Shown piece after piece: positions 34,901-47,050 of a stretch of 64,000 bases of DNA. A model generated the notes under the pieces. The model was not told the DNA's origin. It did no database searches and saw only the letters and a program-made list of their open reading frames with translations. Where the stretch lies: assembly GCF_000003855.2 (NCBI RefSeq), contig NW_003101664.1, forward strand, positions 427,520 to 491,519, given 5' to 3'. Both the position numbers and the translations under genes were made by a program. The stretch comes from Blastomyces gilchristii SLH14081 (Eukaryota; Ascomycota; Eurotiomycetes; Onygenales; Ajellomycetaceae). Every line of letters begins with the position of its first letter. Position 1 is the first letter of the stretch.

Positions 34901-35700
34901 GCTTTCACAGAGGCCTGTGAAGATTAAATAAAGTCATTCTTCAGATTCTTCTTTACATAGGTCTGTAAGATCTCTGTCTCATAATGAAAGAGCTTATAGA
35001 TTGATTTTCAGAAGAGTTTCTGCTCTTTTATTAAATCTATTATCAGATTCTTCTTATAATGAGAGAGAAGCTCAGCTATCTTTGCTAGACTGAATATCTC
35101 TGTAAGATCTCAGTATTTCTCTGATATCTGAAGCTCAGTTTTCATGACTGTGAGATTCTCAGACACTTATAAAGTTATTATATAGATAAGCTTATCTTCT
35201 CTAATTAACTTTACAGTATTAACTGATTCTATCTCTGTGAGTGAGTCTGTCAACACTGATCAGAAGTATAAACCTGACTCACAGACAGCTATGTACAGAT
35301 TGTGTCTTTAAAGTTATATAAGTCTTAAGTACATGTTATCTATAATATCTGTGATAATCACAGTTTCTGTAAATCTTCTTCAGATTTCAGAGAGATCTTG
35401 TAATTTAAAGATGACTCTTATAAGTCTCTCAGTTCTCAGATCTGAGTTCTTATACTCTGCTTATTATAAGAGTAGGTTCTCAGTCTTCATCTTTCAGCTT
35501 ATTCACTTCATAAGCTTTAGAGACATTATAGTGATCTGAGATTCTGAGTTCATTAATACTTCTCATACTTGTAGAACAGCAGTACTGCAGTGTGATCTCT
35601 TTCTATGAGTAAGTATTTTCATTAAGAGAGTAACAGATTCAGGTGTCAGCTTCAAGACTCTTAAGAAGGCTGTTACTGACTCTGTCTGTGACTTCTCAAA
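31940..35700 (-). pseudogene. Gypsy-B copy 1 pol remnant: RT, RNase H, integrase, chromodomain
   Basis: Minus strand. Reverse transcriptase near 34,550-34,910 (VIFIKKKNEDLRLYIDYYNL, then YLND at about 34,551-34,562, where the D of YLDD reads N). Integrase core at 32,767-32,997 (NTCFNSMLIIVNHFIKIIYF and VNIILDREL, where SDRG is usual). A GPF-like stretch and NIFHISLLYKY precede a chromodomain near 31,960-32,120 (EYQIKEIINS). Chromodomains steer integration to heterochromatin, which fits this location. Catalytic residues are altered by G-to-A changes. RNase H lies between 33,300 and 34,300 but is hard to delimit. Confidence 0.8.
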
Positions 35701-36789
35701 TTTCTATTTTAATTTGTCTGAACAGTTTGTATAAAGATGTTCTAATTTAGAATAGATGAAGCAGAGTCTCTTTTTCTTAATCTTTCTGTTATATACTCTG
35801 TTTATAAGAGCTTGTGAGACTCTCTCTCTCTACTCAGCAGTCAGACACAAATCTCTCTATATCTTATCATCTTTTTCTGATAAATCTGTTCTCTGTTATT
35901 CTGGTCCTTGCAGAGCTGATCAGTGATCTGCTCTCTGCAGATCTATGACTCTCACAGTGATCTGTAAGTGATGAATGAGAGTTATCAGTTTCTTCAGAGT
36001 TAAGAACTTAGAGTCTTACTCAATGAGCTTGTTCTGTATATCTTTATTCAGTCTCTTTATAAATATCATTATTCAGATCTTGTTTCAGAGCTCTGTTTTC
36101 ACAGATCTCAATTCATATTACAATTTCATAAAGCACTGTAAGTAGTCTTTATCAGATTTCTCATCTCTTTTTCTAATATTGATGATCACAGTTCAGGTGT
36201 TCTCTGTCTAACTTATAGAGTTTCTTAACTTATTCTCTAGATAGATCTTAAGAACAGATCAGTAGAATCTCTTATAATCATTCTCTAGATAGTTCAGTCA
36301 GTTCTTGACTTCAGTATAATAGAGATCTGTTATTATATAAATGACAGCTTCTTCATCTTTCATATCACACAGCTGAGCTTGTGAGTTAATTTTAAATACA
36401 AACTTATAAAAGCTTTTATAGATTGTGATTCAATAAGTGGTCTTAAGTGATTATAGCTTAAGAAAGTTTCTTTTTAATTCACAGATATCTCTGAAGATTA
36501 TGTCTAGAGACTTAGTTTAAGAGTGTTTACAGATAGTAAGCATTTCTTGTAGAAAAATAGCTTAATCTTATAAAAGATGCTCAAGAATGTTCTTCACTGA
36601 GATTGATTCATTCATGAATTTAAAGAGTTTCTCTGTTACAGATGCAGAGAATAATGTTCTATGAGTGATTAATAAGTTCTCTGAGACTTCTTTTATAAAG
36701 ATTATTTATGATTTGAGTGACTGCTTCTGAGTGTCTGTAGTAGGGTTTACAGGGGTTGAAGCATGCAAGTTTCTAGTTCTTTCAGTTAT
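35700..36789 (-). pseudogene. Gypsy-B copy 1 gag remnant
   Basis: Collinear with the gag of copy 2. The start codon at 36,787-36,789 reads ATA instead of ATG. Several TGA and TAA stops follow. The KLKRNFLKLQSLKI-type gag helices of copy 2 correspond to about 36,430-36,500 here. Confidence 0.6.
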
Positions 36790-36821
36790 AACAGACAGTT
36801 GCTGACTGACTGAGCTTGAAA

Positions 36822-37079
36822 TGTAAGAATAAGTGCTTACAGGTGATTATTCAGATGTTTGCAGCTTGATGTGATATATACTGTTAACTACTAGAAGTAT
36901 TCATGATAGAAAGATAAAATGTAGAGATCAAATGTATAATAGCATTCAAGCTGAGTTATGAATAGTATTCATGAACTCCAGTCTATATAGTTGTGTGTAG
37001 TCAAGGGCCGCTAGCCCTATTAATTACATGAGAGATAGGAATAGAGATAAAGAATCTATAAGAAGCGGGATTTCTTACA
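36822..37079 (-). repeat. Gypsy-B copy 1 5' LTR
   Basis: 258 bp. It keeps AAGGGCCGCTAGCCC near 37,005 while the partner LTR has AAGAGCTGCTAGCTC, a clear example of one LTR mutated at GG, CC and CG sites and the other spared. Confidence 0.92.
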
Positions 37080-37412
37080 CTAAAATTTTATTTATATTAT
37101 TTTCTTATTTAATTAAAAATATAATTAATATAATGATAAAATGTTCTTAGAGTAGTTGATTAATATTATAAGAAGTAAGCTACTATGTAATCTTCTATAG
37201 AGAGCTTGTAATCACTGATTATATAAATTAACAGCTGCAGTGAGTGTGTGAGTAGAAGTAATTAACTTATAGAGAGATAATCTGATACTTTTCTTAACAT
37301 TACTCTATCTGAGAAAACATTTACAATTTAACAGAGTAGCTGTATAACTAGAAAGTAAAATCTACATATAAAATTAAAAGTATCTTTCAATGAATATTTT
37401 GCAAAAGACTAA
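37080..37412. other. AT-rich spacer without recognisable content
   Basis: Begins with the right TSD of Gypsy-B copy 1 (CTAAA). No ORF, RNA gene or repeat family recognised. It could be original host intergenic sequence or a very old element. Confidence 0.5.
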
Positions 37413-38263
37413 TTATAAAAATAAGTACTTATAGATAGACTGACCGTGTGATTATATCTGAGACCAGAATCAGATTTTTTAATAGTTTTATTATCAATTT
37501 AACTGATCTCATTACACAGTTTTAATATTAGATAGTAGTCTTATACTATCTCAGTGAGACTTACTGTCTACTCTTATCACATTTTTCAAATAAGATTATG
37601 ATTTTCACTTCTCAATTTAAATTATTTTTATTGCTTTAAATGACTTCAAATCTTATTTGAGTAATATCAAAAAGTGTTACTTTTTAAAAAATTAAAAATA
37701 GTTTAAAAAAAACCTTAAAATGTTTAAAAATAGTAACTTTATACTAAGAATGAAATTAAATAAGATTAAATGAGATCACTTTCTTATTTTTTTCAAGTCA
37801 TGATTTTATTTTAAGATCTTATATATAGTTACATTATATGTTTTTTTAATAACTAGTCTCAGTGAGATTCATACTAAGAAATGTATGAGATCAGATCAAA
37901 TGAAATCAAACATGAAATTCATAATCTCAGCGGTCAGTCTACTTACAGATAGTTATTTAAAAGTTCATAGCTTGATATAATATATACTGATAATTACTAG
38001 AAGTATTCATAATAAAAAGATAAATATAAACTTCAGTTTATATAATTATATATAATCAAGAGCTGCTAACTCTATTAATTATACAGAAAATGAAATAGAG
38101 ATAAAAAGTTTATAAAAAACAGAATTTTTTATCTACTTTTTTCTTTTTAAAGTTTTATCTATGAAATCTTTTACTGAATAACTTTATAAAATCAAACTCA
38201 GTACTATAGTAATACTTATTAAAAACTCTTTATATTTAAAAAAATCTTAGCAAGAAAAAATCT
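37413..38263 (-). mobile_element. Degraded Gypsy-B LTR and adjoining fragment, copy 3
   Basis: Resembles the Gypsy-B left LTR and the first 150 bp or so after it, but is much more AT-converted (few remaining C or G pairs). Recognisable landmarks are AATAAGTACTTATAG, ACTAGAAGTATTCA, AAGAGCTGCTAACTC and, beyond the LTR, TCTTTTACTGAATAACTTTATA. A 506-bp hAT derivative interrupts the LTR. It is truncated at 38,263 by a LINE tail. The heavier mutation load suggests it is older than copies 1 and 2. Confidence 0.75.
37436..37941 (+). mobile_element. 506-bp non-autonomous hAT element, copy 4
   Basis: TAGACTGACCG...CGGTCAGTCTA ends and the same 506-bp length. The TSD is CTTATAGA/CTTACAGA (37,428-37,435 and 37,942-37,949), 7 of 8 identical with one C/T difference. 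It is inserted in the degraded Gypsy-B LTR. Confidence 0.9.
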
Positions 38264-38627
38264 TCTATTATTATTATTATTATTCTTCAATTATAGATGT
38301 ATACAGTCAGAGACTATAACATCTATCTGAGAATTAAAAGTTCTCAGAGTTTTTCTAATATCTATAAAGTTAACTATTATACATTTATCAATTTCAGATA
38401 TATAAAATCAGAAAACTCTAACTCAGAATATAAAAACTATTTATAAATTACAGTATTTTAACACCTTCTAATACTTTGAAATTATTTGACAATATCATGA
38501 CAAAAGAAAAGAGAATAAAGTCTTAAAAATAGACACATTAAATAGATAGATAAAAAAGAATAGAAAAGAAAAAGTAAAGTAAAGAGAGACTATAATAAAA
38601 TAAAATTATTAAAAGATAGTATATAGC
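38264..38627 (-). mobile_element. LINE 3' fragment, copy 4
   Basis: Starts with the reversed (TTA)n tail and CTTCAATTATAGATGTAT, and matches the 3' UTR of LINE copy 1 (about 7,190-7,550, reverse). It ends where the Gypsy-C LTR begins (TATAGC, then TGTAAG), so Gypsy-C inserted into this LINE. Confidence 0.85.
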
Positions 38628-40059
38628 TGTAAGAGGCCTACGCTGAATAGATCAGTATGATATTAATAGGTCTTATATAACAAAGAGAAAAACATTAGAG
38701 AAGGAAAGAAAAGAGAAAGTGCAAGAATCATTGATTAAAGTGAATATTTATACATGTATGTAGTGACTGAGAATCAGTGATTGAGAATGGCTGAGAATTG
38801 AAGCATATGTGTTCATAGCAGCTGAGGATCAGCAATTGAGAATGACTGAGAATTAAAGTATACATGTTCAAGAATGAAGTGATTGAAATCTGTGAAGTGT
38901 AATGAAATAGTCTATATAATTGATTAGATGCAGCCTGCTACATTAGTCTCTCTCTTTCAGAAGTAGTTCTTATCAGTCAAGAGCTGCTGTTTTAAATAAC
39001 ATAGAACTCAGAGTTCAGATCAGTTGATTATAGCTGACTCATTTCATGAGATATTATCAGCTGTAGCTGTGAGATCTCTTATCAAGAATATTCTCAATCT
39101 CTCACTCAAACTCATTATCTTCTTCTATAATGCCTGGCAGCTGTCAGTTGAAAGTTAGTTGAGAAGGAAACAGATCAGTTATAACACAGTGAAGCAAGCT
39201 TGTATGAAATAGATTATAAATCTTGAATAATGTGTTAAGACAGTAGTTATAACTATCTAGAACTTCTATCACTTTATACTTAATATGATAATAATTCAGT
39301 GTATAAGATGAATGTATAATCTGTATATTCTTAAGATTCAATCATATCAAGTCTTCTATCTTATATTATTCAATGAGATCTCAGTGAACATTGATTTGAT
39401 TCTCTTAGTCTTATTTTACAGTTGTTATGAAGACCTCTACTCAGTCACAGATATCTCAGAGCTTTGTTACTATATTATCAGCAATCTGAATTGAACTGTG
39501 ACAGTTCAGTGTGAACTATGTGATCTCTAGAAGATTCAACACTTTTATGTGATAACTATGTATAAGAAAGAACAGGCTTACACCTGTTAAGACAGTATCT
39601 TAATCATTGATAGTGATCTCTGTATATAGAAGAAGATTATATCAATCATCTTATAAGTAATTACAGAACTTATAAAGATAATTTTTACAGTCTGAATTAT
39701 TCATTCTGATGCATTATCAGTTTCAGAGTGATAGATAGTTGATAAATAGTATATAATCTTAAGAGCTTGATAGATTCTTGTTCAGAGAATACTTATGAAT
39801 TAACAGTCTTAATCTAATACTATGAATCTCAGTAATTTATATATCTAATAGAACAGACTCTGTAGAAAAGCTTCAGTAACTTATTTAGTATTTATCTTAT
39901 TACAAGATTTCAATATTATACTCTTACTCAATTAATTTATAATAATTAGAATATTTCTATAATTCTTACTCTCAGAGAGATTAATAGCAAAGTTAATTAT
40001 CACATCTTATCAGATTCTATCAGAGATATTAAGTGATTTCAGTAGATCTTTTCTATGAT
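38628..40059 (-). mobile_element. Gypsy-C copy 2 (older), left piece: 3' LTR, chromodomain and integrase end
   Basis: Minus-strand chromovirus of the same family as 54,529-60,209. The 3' LTR is 38,628-38,942 (TGTAAGAGGCC... to ...GCCTGCTACA), followed by a chromodomain-encoding stretch near 39,065-39,150 (minus: PGIIEEDNEFE), then integrase C-terminal sequence (39,144-39,341 minus: NLKNIQIIHSSYTLNYY). Gypsy-B copy 2 interrupts it at 40,060; the piece resumes at 47,314. Confidence 0.85.
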
Positions 40060-40317
40060 TGTAAGAATAAGTACTCGCAGGCGATTATTCGAGTGTTTGC
40101 AGCTTGGTGTGATATGTACTATTAACTACTAGAAGTATTCACAGTAGAAAGATAAAATATAGAGGTTAAATATATAATAGTATTCAAGCTGAGTTATGAA
40201 TAGTATTCATGAACTTCAGTCTATATAGTTATATGTAGTCAAGAGCTGCTAGCTCTATTAATTATATAAGAGATAGAAATAGAGATAAAGAATCTGTAAA
40301 AAGCAGGATTTCTTATA
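40060..40317 (-). repeat. Gypsy-B copy 2 3' LTR
   Basis: 258 bp. It keeps GTACTCGCAGGCGATTATTC at the outer end and is otherwise more converted than the right LTR. Confidence 0.92.
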
Positions 40318-40419
40318 TACTTCTCTCTCTCTAAGACTTCATCTGTGAAGTCTTTCACTGAGTGACTTTATAGAATCAGCTCAGCACTGCAGTGATACTC
40401 ACTAAAAACTCTTCATATC

Positions 40420-41470
40420 TATAAAAAATCTCAGTGAGGAAAAATCTCTTGTTATTATAAAGAGAAAAGAGTCTATCACTCAGTTTCTTATTCTATAAGA
40501 TTCTTTATAATCTACAGATTCTTCTCTGATTATTACACAGATTCATCTCACATCTTTTATATAGAAGAGTTTCAGTTAACTCTCAATCATTTTCATAAGA
40601 TTCTTATGTGATTATTACACAGATTCATCTCACAGATGAATCACTCTCTGTAAGATTATTCTTATTAAAGAGAAATATTTATAAGTTAATCTTTTACTCA
40701 TTCTTATAAATCATTATTCTTTAACACTGTAGAATTGTGAGGAATTTTTCATTCTTTCATTAACTTTATAGAATTGTAGAATTAAGATGTCTGTAATCTG
40801 CAATCACTCTTTATAGTTATATAGAAAGATTTAGATCAGTAATTCATAATCACTCTTATTTACTAGAGTGATCTAACTGTTCTGTAGAATTATTCACAGT
40901 GTAAGCAAATCTCTCTAGAGAAGTATAAATATCTCAAATCTGTTTATAAAATCTCATCTTCTTTTCTCTTTTTCTGTAACAGCTCTCATTCTCATAAACT
41001 GTGAGTATTCTCATTTATTTATAAAGTATTTTCATTCAGATAATAGAGAGAGAGTGTTTTTAACAATATCTGTATATTAATTCAAGAACTTCTTAAGAAT
41101 AAAAATTTTTTCAATTTCAATATCTTTATAAATAATATCTGACTGCTGCTGAGCTTTTTATAAGTATTCTTATAACTTCTCTGATCACTTTTTATCAGCT
41201 GATGAAGTAGAAACACTGCTGCTTATAACTGTGTCTTCATTCTCTTCAGCTCTGTTACTGTATCTGATCTTCAGATTAGCAGTCAATCTCATGTCTTCTT
41301 CAGATCAGTCTCTGACTTTAAGCAGTGTAGTCTCTTTCTTTACTATAAGTCTTCTTATAAGTAATTTCTTACAGACTCTAGCTAACAGTTCTTATAAAGC
41401 TCTCAGTATTGTCAGTGTCTTCTGCAGCTTCATAGATCTATAATTATCTTCTCTCTATCTGCACAATCTC
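40420..41470 (-). pseudogene. Extra ORF remnant downstream of pol in Gypsy-B copy 2
   Basis: Reading the minus strand from about 41,460 gives a coherent frame whose only frequent interruptions are stops, mostly TGA: SMKLQKTLTILRAL, LLARVCKKLLIRRLIVKKE, EEDMRLTANLKIRYSNRAEE, SSSVSTSSADKK, QQSDIIYKDIEIEKIFILKK. Its composition (helical, charged, with tryptophan-to-TGA positions) looks like real protein. No family is recognised, and I see no signal peptide or transmembrane segment that would suggest env. It lies between the chromodomain and the 3' LTR, so it may be an accessory ORF of the element. Confidence 0.45.
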
Positions 41471-42189
41471 TGATTAGATATATATGAATATATCTAGATT
41501 TTCTATCAATGATTCTCACACTGTGATGCATTTCTGCAATCTCATTGTCAATGAGAGATAAGTCTTCAAGTACCTGTAAAATCTGAGTAATCAAGACAAT
41601 GTGAATACTGTGAATTTGTAATAAGAGTTAGTCTGAGCAGATAAGCTCTCTCTCTGTATCTTAATTATTTCTGAGCTGAATACTTCAGCATAACTGAGAG
41701 AGTAGATACAGCTTTATAAGAGATATCTGATCACACACACAGATAACCAGCTTTCAAGACTCTGTTATAACTGTATATACTCTGATATTCAGCTTCTCTG
41801 AAGTCTGTGCATTTCTAATAATCTTTGCATTAAATGTAACAATTATCTGTATCACAGATATGATACTCTCTGCTTCTTTAAAGAAAGAAATTGATAGTTA
41901 TAAGAAGATTAGATGTCACAGATATTGAGAATATGAATATAAGTTTTCTTTATTTTTTCTTTATTAATCTCTAAATTGTGTTCATGATTCTGTTTATTTT
42001 CTTGTTTTTTAGCTTTAATAAGAGCATGATTTCTTCTTTTCTTATATATATTATGAACTGTTCATCTCAGTAGAAACTCATCATCTTATAGACTAGAGCT
42101 TATAAATAACAGTGTTAATATCTTTATTATAATCAGATTGTTAGCAAAGATCACATTATTCTAACTTATCAGAATTCATAGTATAAAAG

Positions 42190-45100
42190 TCATGTCTCAG
42201 CTTCTATAGATATCTTATCTATCTGAATGATTCTTAAGTGAACTTATTCATCTTATCAGAATACTCTTATTACTGAATTATAAATCAGAGCTTATAATCT
42301 TACTTCTCTAAGTTAATAATCTCTTTGATCTGATATTCTCTTTCATTCTCTAGTACTTTATAAATAGAGTGATGAGTTACAGAGTTCTCTTCTAAGAATT
42401 TCTTATATTTATAAAGTAAAGAGATATGAAAAACATTATATATCTATAACTTAGATAACAGTTTCAATCTATAGAACTATAAACTAAATTTCTTTATAAT
42501 CTTATAAGACTCTATCTATAAGAGATTTAGCTTCTTACTAGATCTCTGTATAATAATGTTTTCTAGACTCAGTCAGACTCTATCATCTTTCTTAAAACTC
42601 TTTATAATATACTTAAAGTCATAGTATCTCTTCTGATACTCTTGAGTCTTTCTTAAGAATTCACAGACTTTCTTCTGAATCTTCTGAATTCTCTCAGCCT
42701 GTTCACAGACATTATCACACTTTATAGTGTACTCTTATAAGTTTATCAAGATTATTCATGAATAAGTTTCAGTGAGTATCTTAAAGAGAGTTTTATCTAT
42801 ACTGACATACTTTAAGTGATTATATATAAACTCTATAAGTAATAATCAATACACTCAGTCATTCTGATTATAATTGACAAAGTATTACAGATACTGTTTT
42901 AATATACTTATCAGATATTCTATCTAATCATCTATCTGTTGATGAAAAGCTGTGCTTAGATCTCATAAGATCTTCAGTATAGTTATCAGATTAGATTAGA
43001 ACTCTTCTATAAAGATTGATTCTCTATCTGAGACAATGTTTATAGACAATTCATGCAATCAGATCACATTGTGAATAAAGATGTAAGTTAAATTCTTTGA
43101 CTTTAAGTTCTTGCAGATGAGTATAAAGTGTGTTATCTTGATAAAGTAATTCACTATTATCAGTACACTGTCAAAGCAGGCATTATATATGTTCTTACTT
43201 TCAGAAAGATTTATAAGAGTATTCATTTCTAACTGTTCTCAAGATTTCTATAAGATAAGTAGAGGAGTAAGTTCTTTATATAATCTGAACTATACTATCT
43301 ATGAATTCTGATAAACAGTATAAGAATTCACTATCTTCTTTATAAGTTCTTACATCTTCAGTCAGAAGTATTTTCTTATAAGTAACTCATGAGTTCTAGT
43401 ATCTGTAAAATGACTTACTAGAGAAGAGTCATGATATCTTTTAATAAGTTCTATACATAGAAACTTATTCACAGATATATAAATTCAGCTCTCTCTTTAC
43501 AAGAGGTTATTTAAGTCTCTTTAATTCTTTATTTCTGTAGAATTGATCTCTGCTGTGAGCAGTTTCTGAATATACTGAGTATATTCATTCTTCAGTTGCA
43601 GTTCAGATAATCTGAATAGAAGATTTTATAAAGACTTATACTCTGTTTTCTCTTACATCAGATCTTTCACAGCACTTCTCAAAGCCTGCAAACTCTTCAG
43701 ATTATAGATACTCTCTTCAAGAATTCTTATAAAGATTTTCAGAGTGTTGACTCTTAGTGTTATAGAGAGTAGTTATACAGACTTCTTCTCTCTCTCTCCT
43801 TTCTTTTTTTACAGAGAATTAAGAGACTTTTCAGTCAATCTCTTTCCAACACTTAGTCTGAGCATTCTGTGAAGCTTTTCTATCTTCTCTAGTCTCTCTG
43901 TATCTGTCACTCTGATCTTCTTAACATAGTCTGATCTGTGAGAGAGTTTATATACTGAGTTCTTAGTTCTCTTAATATATTCTATCTTAAATAAGAACTC
44001 ACTCAGTCTCTGAGCTCAGTGAACCTGCTGCTGTAAAAGTTTCTTAGTTAAAATAAACTGTTATAAGCTGTTATAATCAGTTCTAACAGTAATCACTATT
44101 ACAAGGTTCTTAAAGTAGTGATATTAGTAATGAAAGAATTTCACTATTATAAGAAGCTTCTGATTATAAATGTCATAGTTGATCATCATAGATTATATCT
44201 TTTATGAGAAAAAGATCACTGAAACTCAGTTCTCATTTAACTATAGTTATAAGACTATTTCTGAAATTATAAAGAAGAAGATATCTGTCTTCAATCTGAT
44301 TAAAAGTAAGAGATCAAAGTGAAACAGTATCACTGCATCTATAAATGTCTATTTCAATCTTACAAAGACTCTATAAGCTTCTGAAATAAGAAAGTTCTTA
44401 CAGTTCTCTCTTCTTAACAATCTTTTCATTCTTCATTTATGAGATGACTTCTTCTTATTTTCATTCTTCAGCATGTCTGTAAGAGTTAAGAAGATTCTCA
44501 TGAATACAAAGATAAACTATCTATAGAAATTCACAAAGCTCAGAAAGATCTGAATCTTATAAATACTAGTTAACTTCAGTTATAATAGAATAGTCTCAAT
44601 CTGTAAAGATTTCATCTGAATATCATCTGCAGTGATTATATATTCTAGAAAATTAATTCAGTGAGCACTGAAGTTATACTTTATAAACTTAATATACAGT
44701 TTTATCTCATCTAAGACCTTTAACACACTTTTCACATGCTCAGTGTGTTCTTTCTTCTTCACAGAGTACACTATCACATCATTCAGATATATTATCACAA
44801 AGACATTCAGATATGCATGAAGTATTTTATTAATAAAAGACTGAAATACTGTGAGAGTATTAGTCAGATCAAAAGACATCACTAGATATTCAAATAATCT
44901 CAGTGCAGTTCTAAAGACAGTCTTTCATTCATTCTCAGACTGTATTTACAGCTGTGTATATATATTGATTATATTCAGTTATATGAATATAATAGCTCTC
45001 ACAAGACAGTTAATCACATTCTTAATCAGAGACAGAGAGTAGTGACTCTTTATTATCTTGAAGTTCAGATTATAGTAGTTTACATATAATCTGAGATCTT

Positions 45101-45900
45101 CAATCTTCTTCTTTATAAATATCACAGAGACTTCTGCAGAGATCTGTAAAGATTAGATAAAGTCATTCTTCAGATTCTTCTTCACATAGGTCTGTAAGAC
45201 CTCTGTCTCATAATGAGAGAGCTTATAGATTAGTTCTCAGAAGAGTTTCTATTCTTCTATTAAATTTATTATCAGATTCTTCTTATGATGAGAAGAAAGC
45301 TCAGCTATCTTTACTAAGCTGAATATCTCTGTAAGATCTCAGTATTTCTCTGATATCTAAAGCTCAGTTTTCATAACTGTGAGATTCTCAGACACTTGTA
45401 AAGTCATTACATAGATAAGCTTATCTTCTCTAATCAACTTTATAGCATTAACTGATTCTATCTCTGTGAGTGAGTCTATCAACACTGATCAGAAGTATAA
45501 ACCTGACTCATAGACAGATATGTGTGAATTATGTCTTTGAAGTTATACAAGTCTCAAGTACATGTCATCTGTAATGTCTGTAATAATCACAGTTTCTGCA
45601 AATCTTCTTCAGATTTCAGAGAGATTTTACAATTCAAAGATGACTCTTATGAGTCTCTCAGCTCTCAGATCTGAGTTCTCACACTCTGCTTATTATAAGA
45701 GCAGATTCTCAGTTTTCATCTTTCATCTTATTCACTTTATAAGCTTTAGAGACACTACAGTGACCTGAGATTCTAAGTTTATCAATACTTCTCATACTTA
45801 TGAGATAGCAGCATCATGATATAGTCTCTCTCTATAAGCAAGTATTTTTATCAGAGAAGTAACAGATTCAGATATCAGCTTCAAGACTCTTAAGAAGACT
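42190..45900 (-). pseudogene. Gypsy-B copy 2 pol remnant: RT, RNase H, integrase, chromodomain
   Basis: Minus strand. The reverse transcriptase has a 75-codon open stretch 44,658-44,882 with FDLTNTLTVFQSFINKILH and YLND at 44,778-44,789 (YLDD expected). Upstream RT blocks lie to about 45,150. The integrase core is about 42,994-43,224, and the chromodomain region about 42,190-42,345. The order RT, integrase, chromodomain defines a chromovirus. G-to-A changes hit the catalytic aspartates. Confidence 0.82.
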
Positions 45901-47018
45901 GTTACTGACTCTGTTCACAACTCTTCAAATTTCTATTTTAATTTATCTGAACAGTTTGTATGAAGATATTCTGATTTAGAACAGATAAAGCAGAGTCTCT
46001 TTTTCTTAGTCTCTCTGTTATACACTCTATTTATAAGAGCTTGTGAAGCTCTTTCTCTTTACTTAGCAGTCAGACATGAATCTCTCTATATCTTGTTATC
46101 TTTTTCTGATAAATCTGTTCTCTGTTATTCTAGGTCTTACAGAGTTAATCAGTGATTTACTTTTTACAGATCTATGACTCTCACAGTGATCTGTAAGTGA
46201 TGAATGAGAGTCATCAGTTTCTTCAGAGTCAAGAGCTTAAAGTCTTGCTTAATGACCTTATTCTGCATATCTTTATTCAGCTTCTTTATAAATATCATTA
46301 TTCAGGTCTTGTTTCAGAGCTCTGTTTTCACAGATCTCAATTCACATCATAATTTTATAAAACACTGTGAGTAGTCTTTATCAGATTTCTCATCTCTTTT
46401 TCTAATATTGATGATCACAGTTCAGATATTCTCTGTTCAGCTCACAGAGTCTTTTAACTTATTCTCTAAATAGGTCTTAAGAACAGATCAGCAGAATCTC
46501 TTATAATCATTCTCTAGATAATTCAGTCAGTTCTTGACTTCAGTGTAATAGAGGTCTGTCATTATATAGATGACAGCTTCTTCATCTTTCATATCACACA
46601 GCTGAGCTTGTGAGTCAATTTCAAATACAAACTTGCAAAAGCTTTTATAGATTGTGATTTAATAAGTAATCTTAAGTGATTGCAGCTTAAGAAAGTTTCT
46701 TTTCAGTTTATAGATATCTCTGAAGATTATGTCTAGAGACTCAGTTTGAGAGTGTTTATAAGCAGTAAGTATTTCTTATAGAAAAATAGCTTAATTCTGT
46801 GAGAGATGCTCAAGAATGTTCTTCACTGAGATTGATTTATTCATAGATTCAGAGAGTTTCTCTGTCACAGATGCAGAGAATGATATTCTGTGAGTGATTG
46901 ATAAGTTCTCTGAGACTTCTTTTATGAGAGTTATTCATGATTCAGATGACTGCTTCTGAGTGTCTGCAGTAGAGTTTACAGAGATTGAAGCATGTGAGTT
47001 TCTAGTTCTTTCAGTCAT
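45900..47018 (-). pseudogene. Gypsy-B copy 2 gag remnant
   Basis: Starts at ATG (47,016-47,018) reading MTERTRNSHASISVNST. Helical gag-like sequence follows: FRDIYKLKRNFLKLQSLK near 46,700, then QAQLCDMKDEEAVIYIM, FIKKLNKDMQNKVIKQDFK near 46,270. Stops (TGA, TAA) interrupt it. The fold matches Ty3/gypsy capsid in character rather than by any catalytic motif. A zinc knuckle is not clearly visible. Confidence 0.68.
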
Positions 47019-47050
47019 AACAGATGATTGCTGACTGACTGAGCTTGAAA

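Larger units (their letters stand above)
29833..37079 (-). mobile_element. Complete chromovirus Gypsy-B, copy 1
   Basis: 7,247 bp, two 258-bp LTRs (TGTAAGAA...TTCTTACA type) and an exact 5-bp TSD CTAAA (29,828-29,832 and 37,080-37,084). All recognisable coding is on the minus strand: gag next to the right LTR, then pol with reverse transcriptase and integrase, a chromodomain near 31,960-32,120, and an extra open region up to the left LTR. It is collinear end to end with copy 2 (40,060-47,308) with only small indels. Many in-frame TGA codons and loss of the gag start (ATG to ATA at 36,787-36,789) make it dead. Confidence 0.95.

Noticed and set aside
41231..41443. 70-codon plus-strand ORF in Gypsy-B copy 2
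   Set aside because: It is the complement of the extra minus-strand frame; serine/leucine-rich as expected of a shadow, and not open in copy 1.
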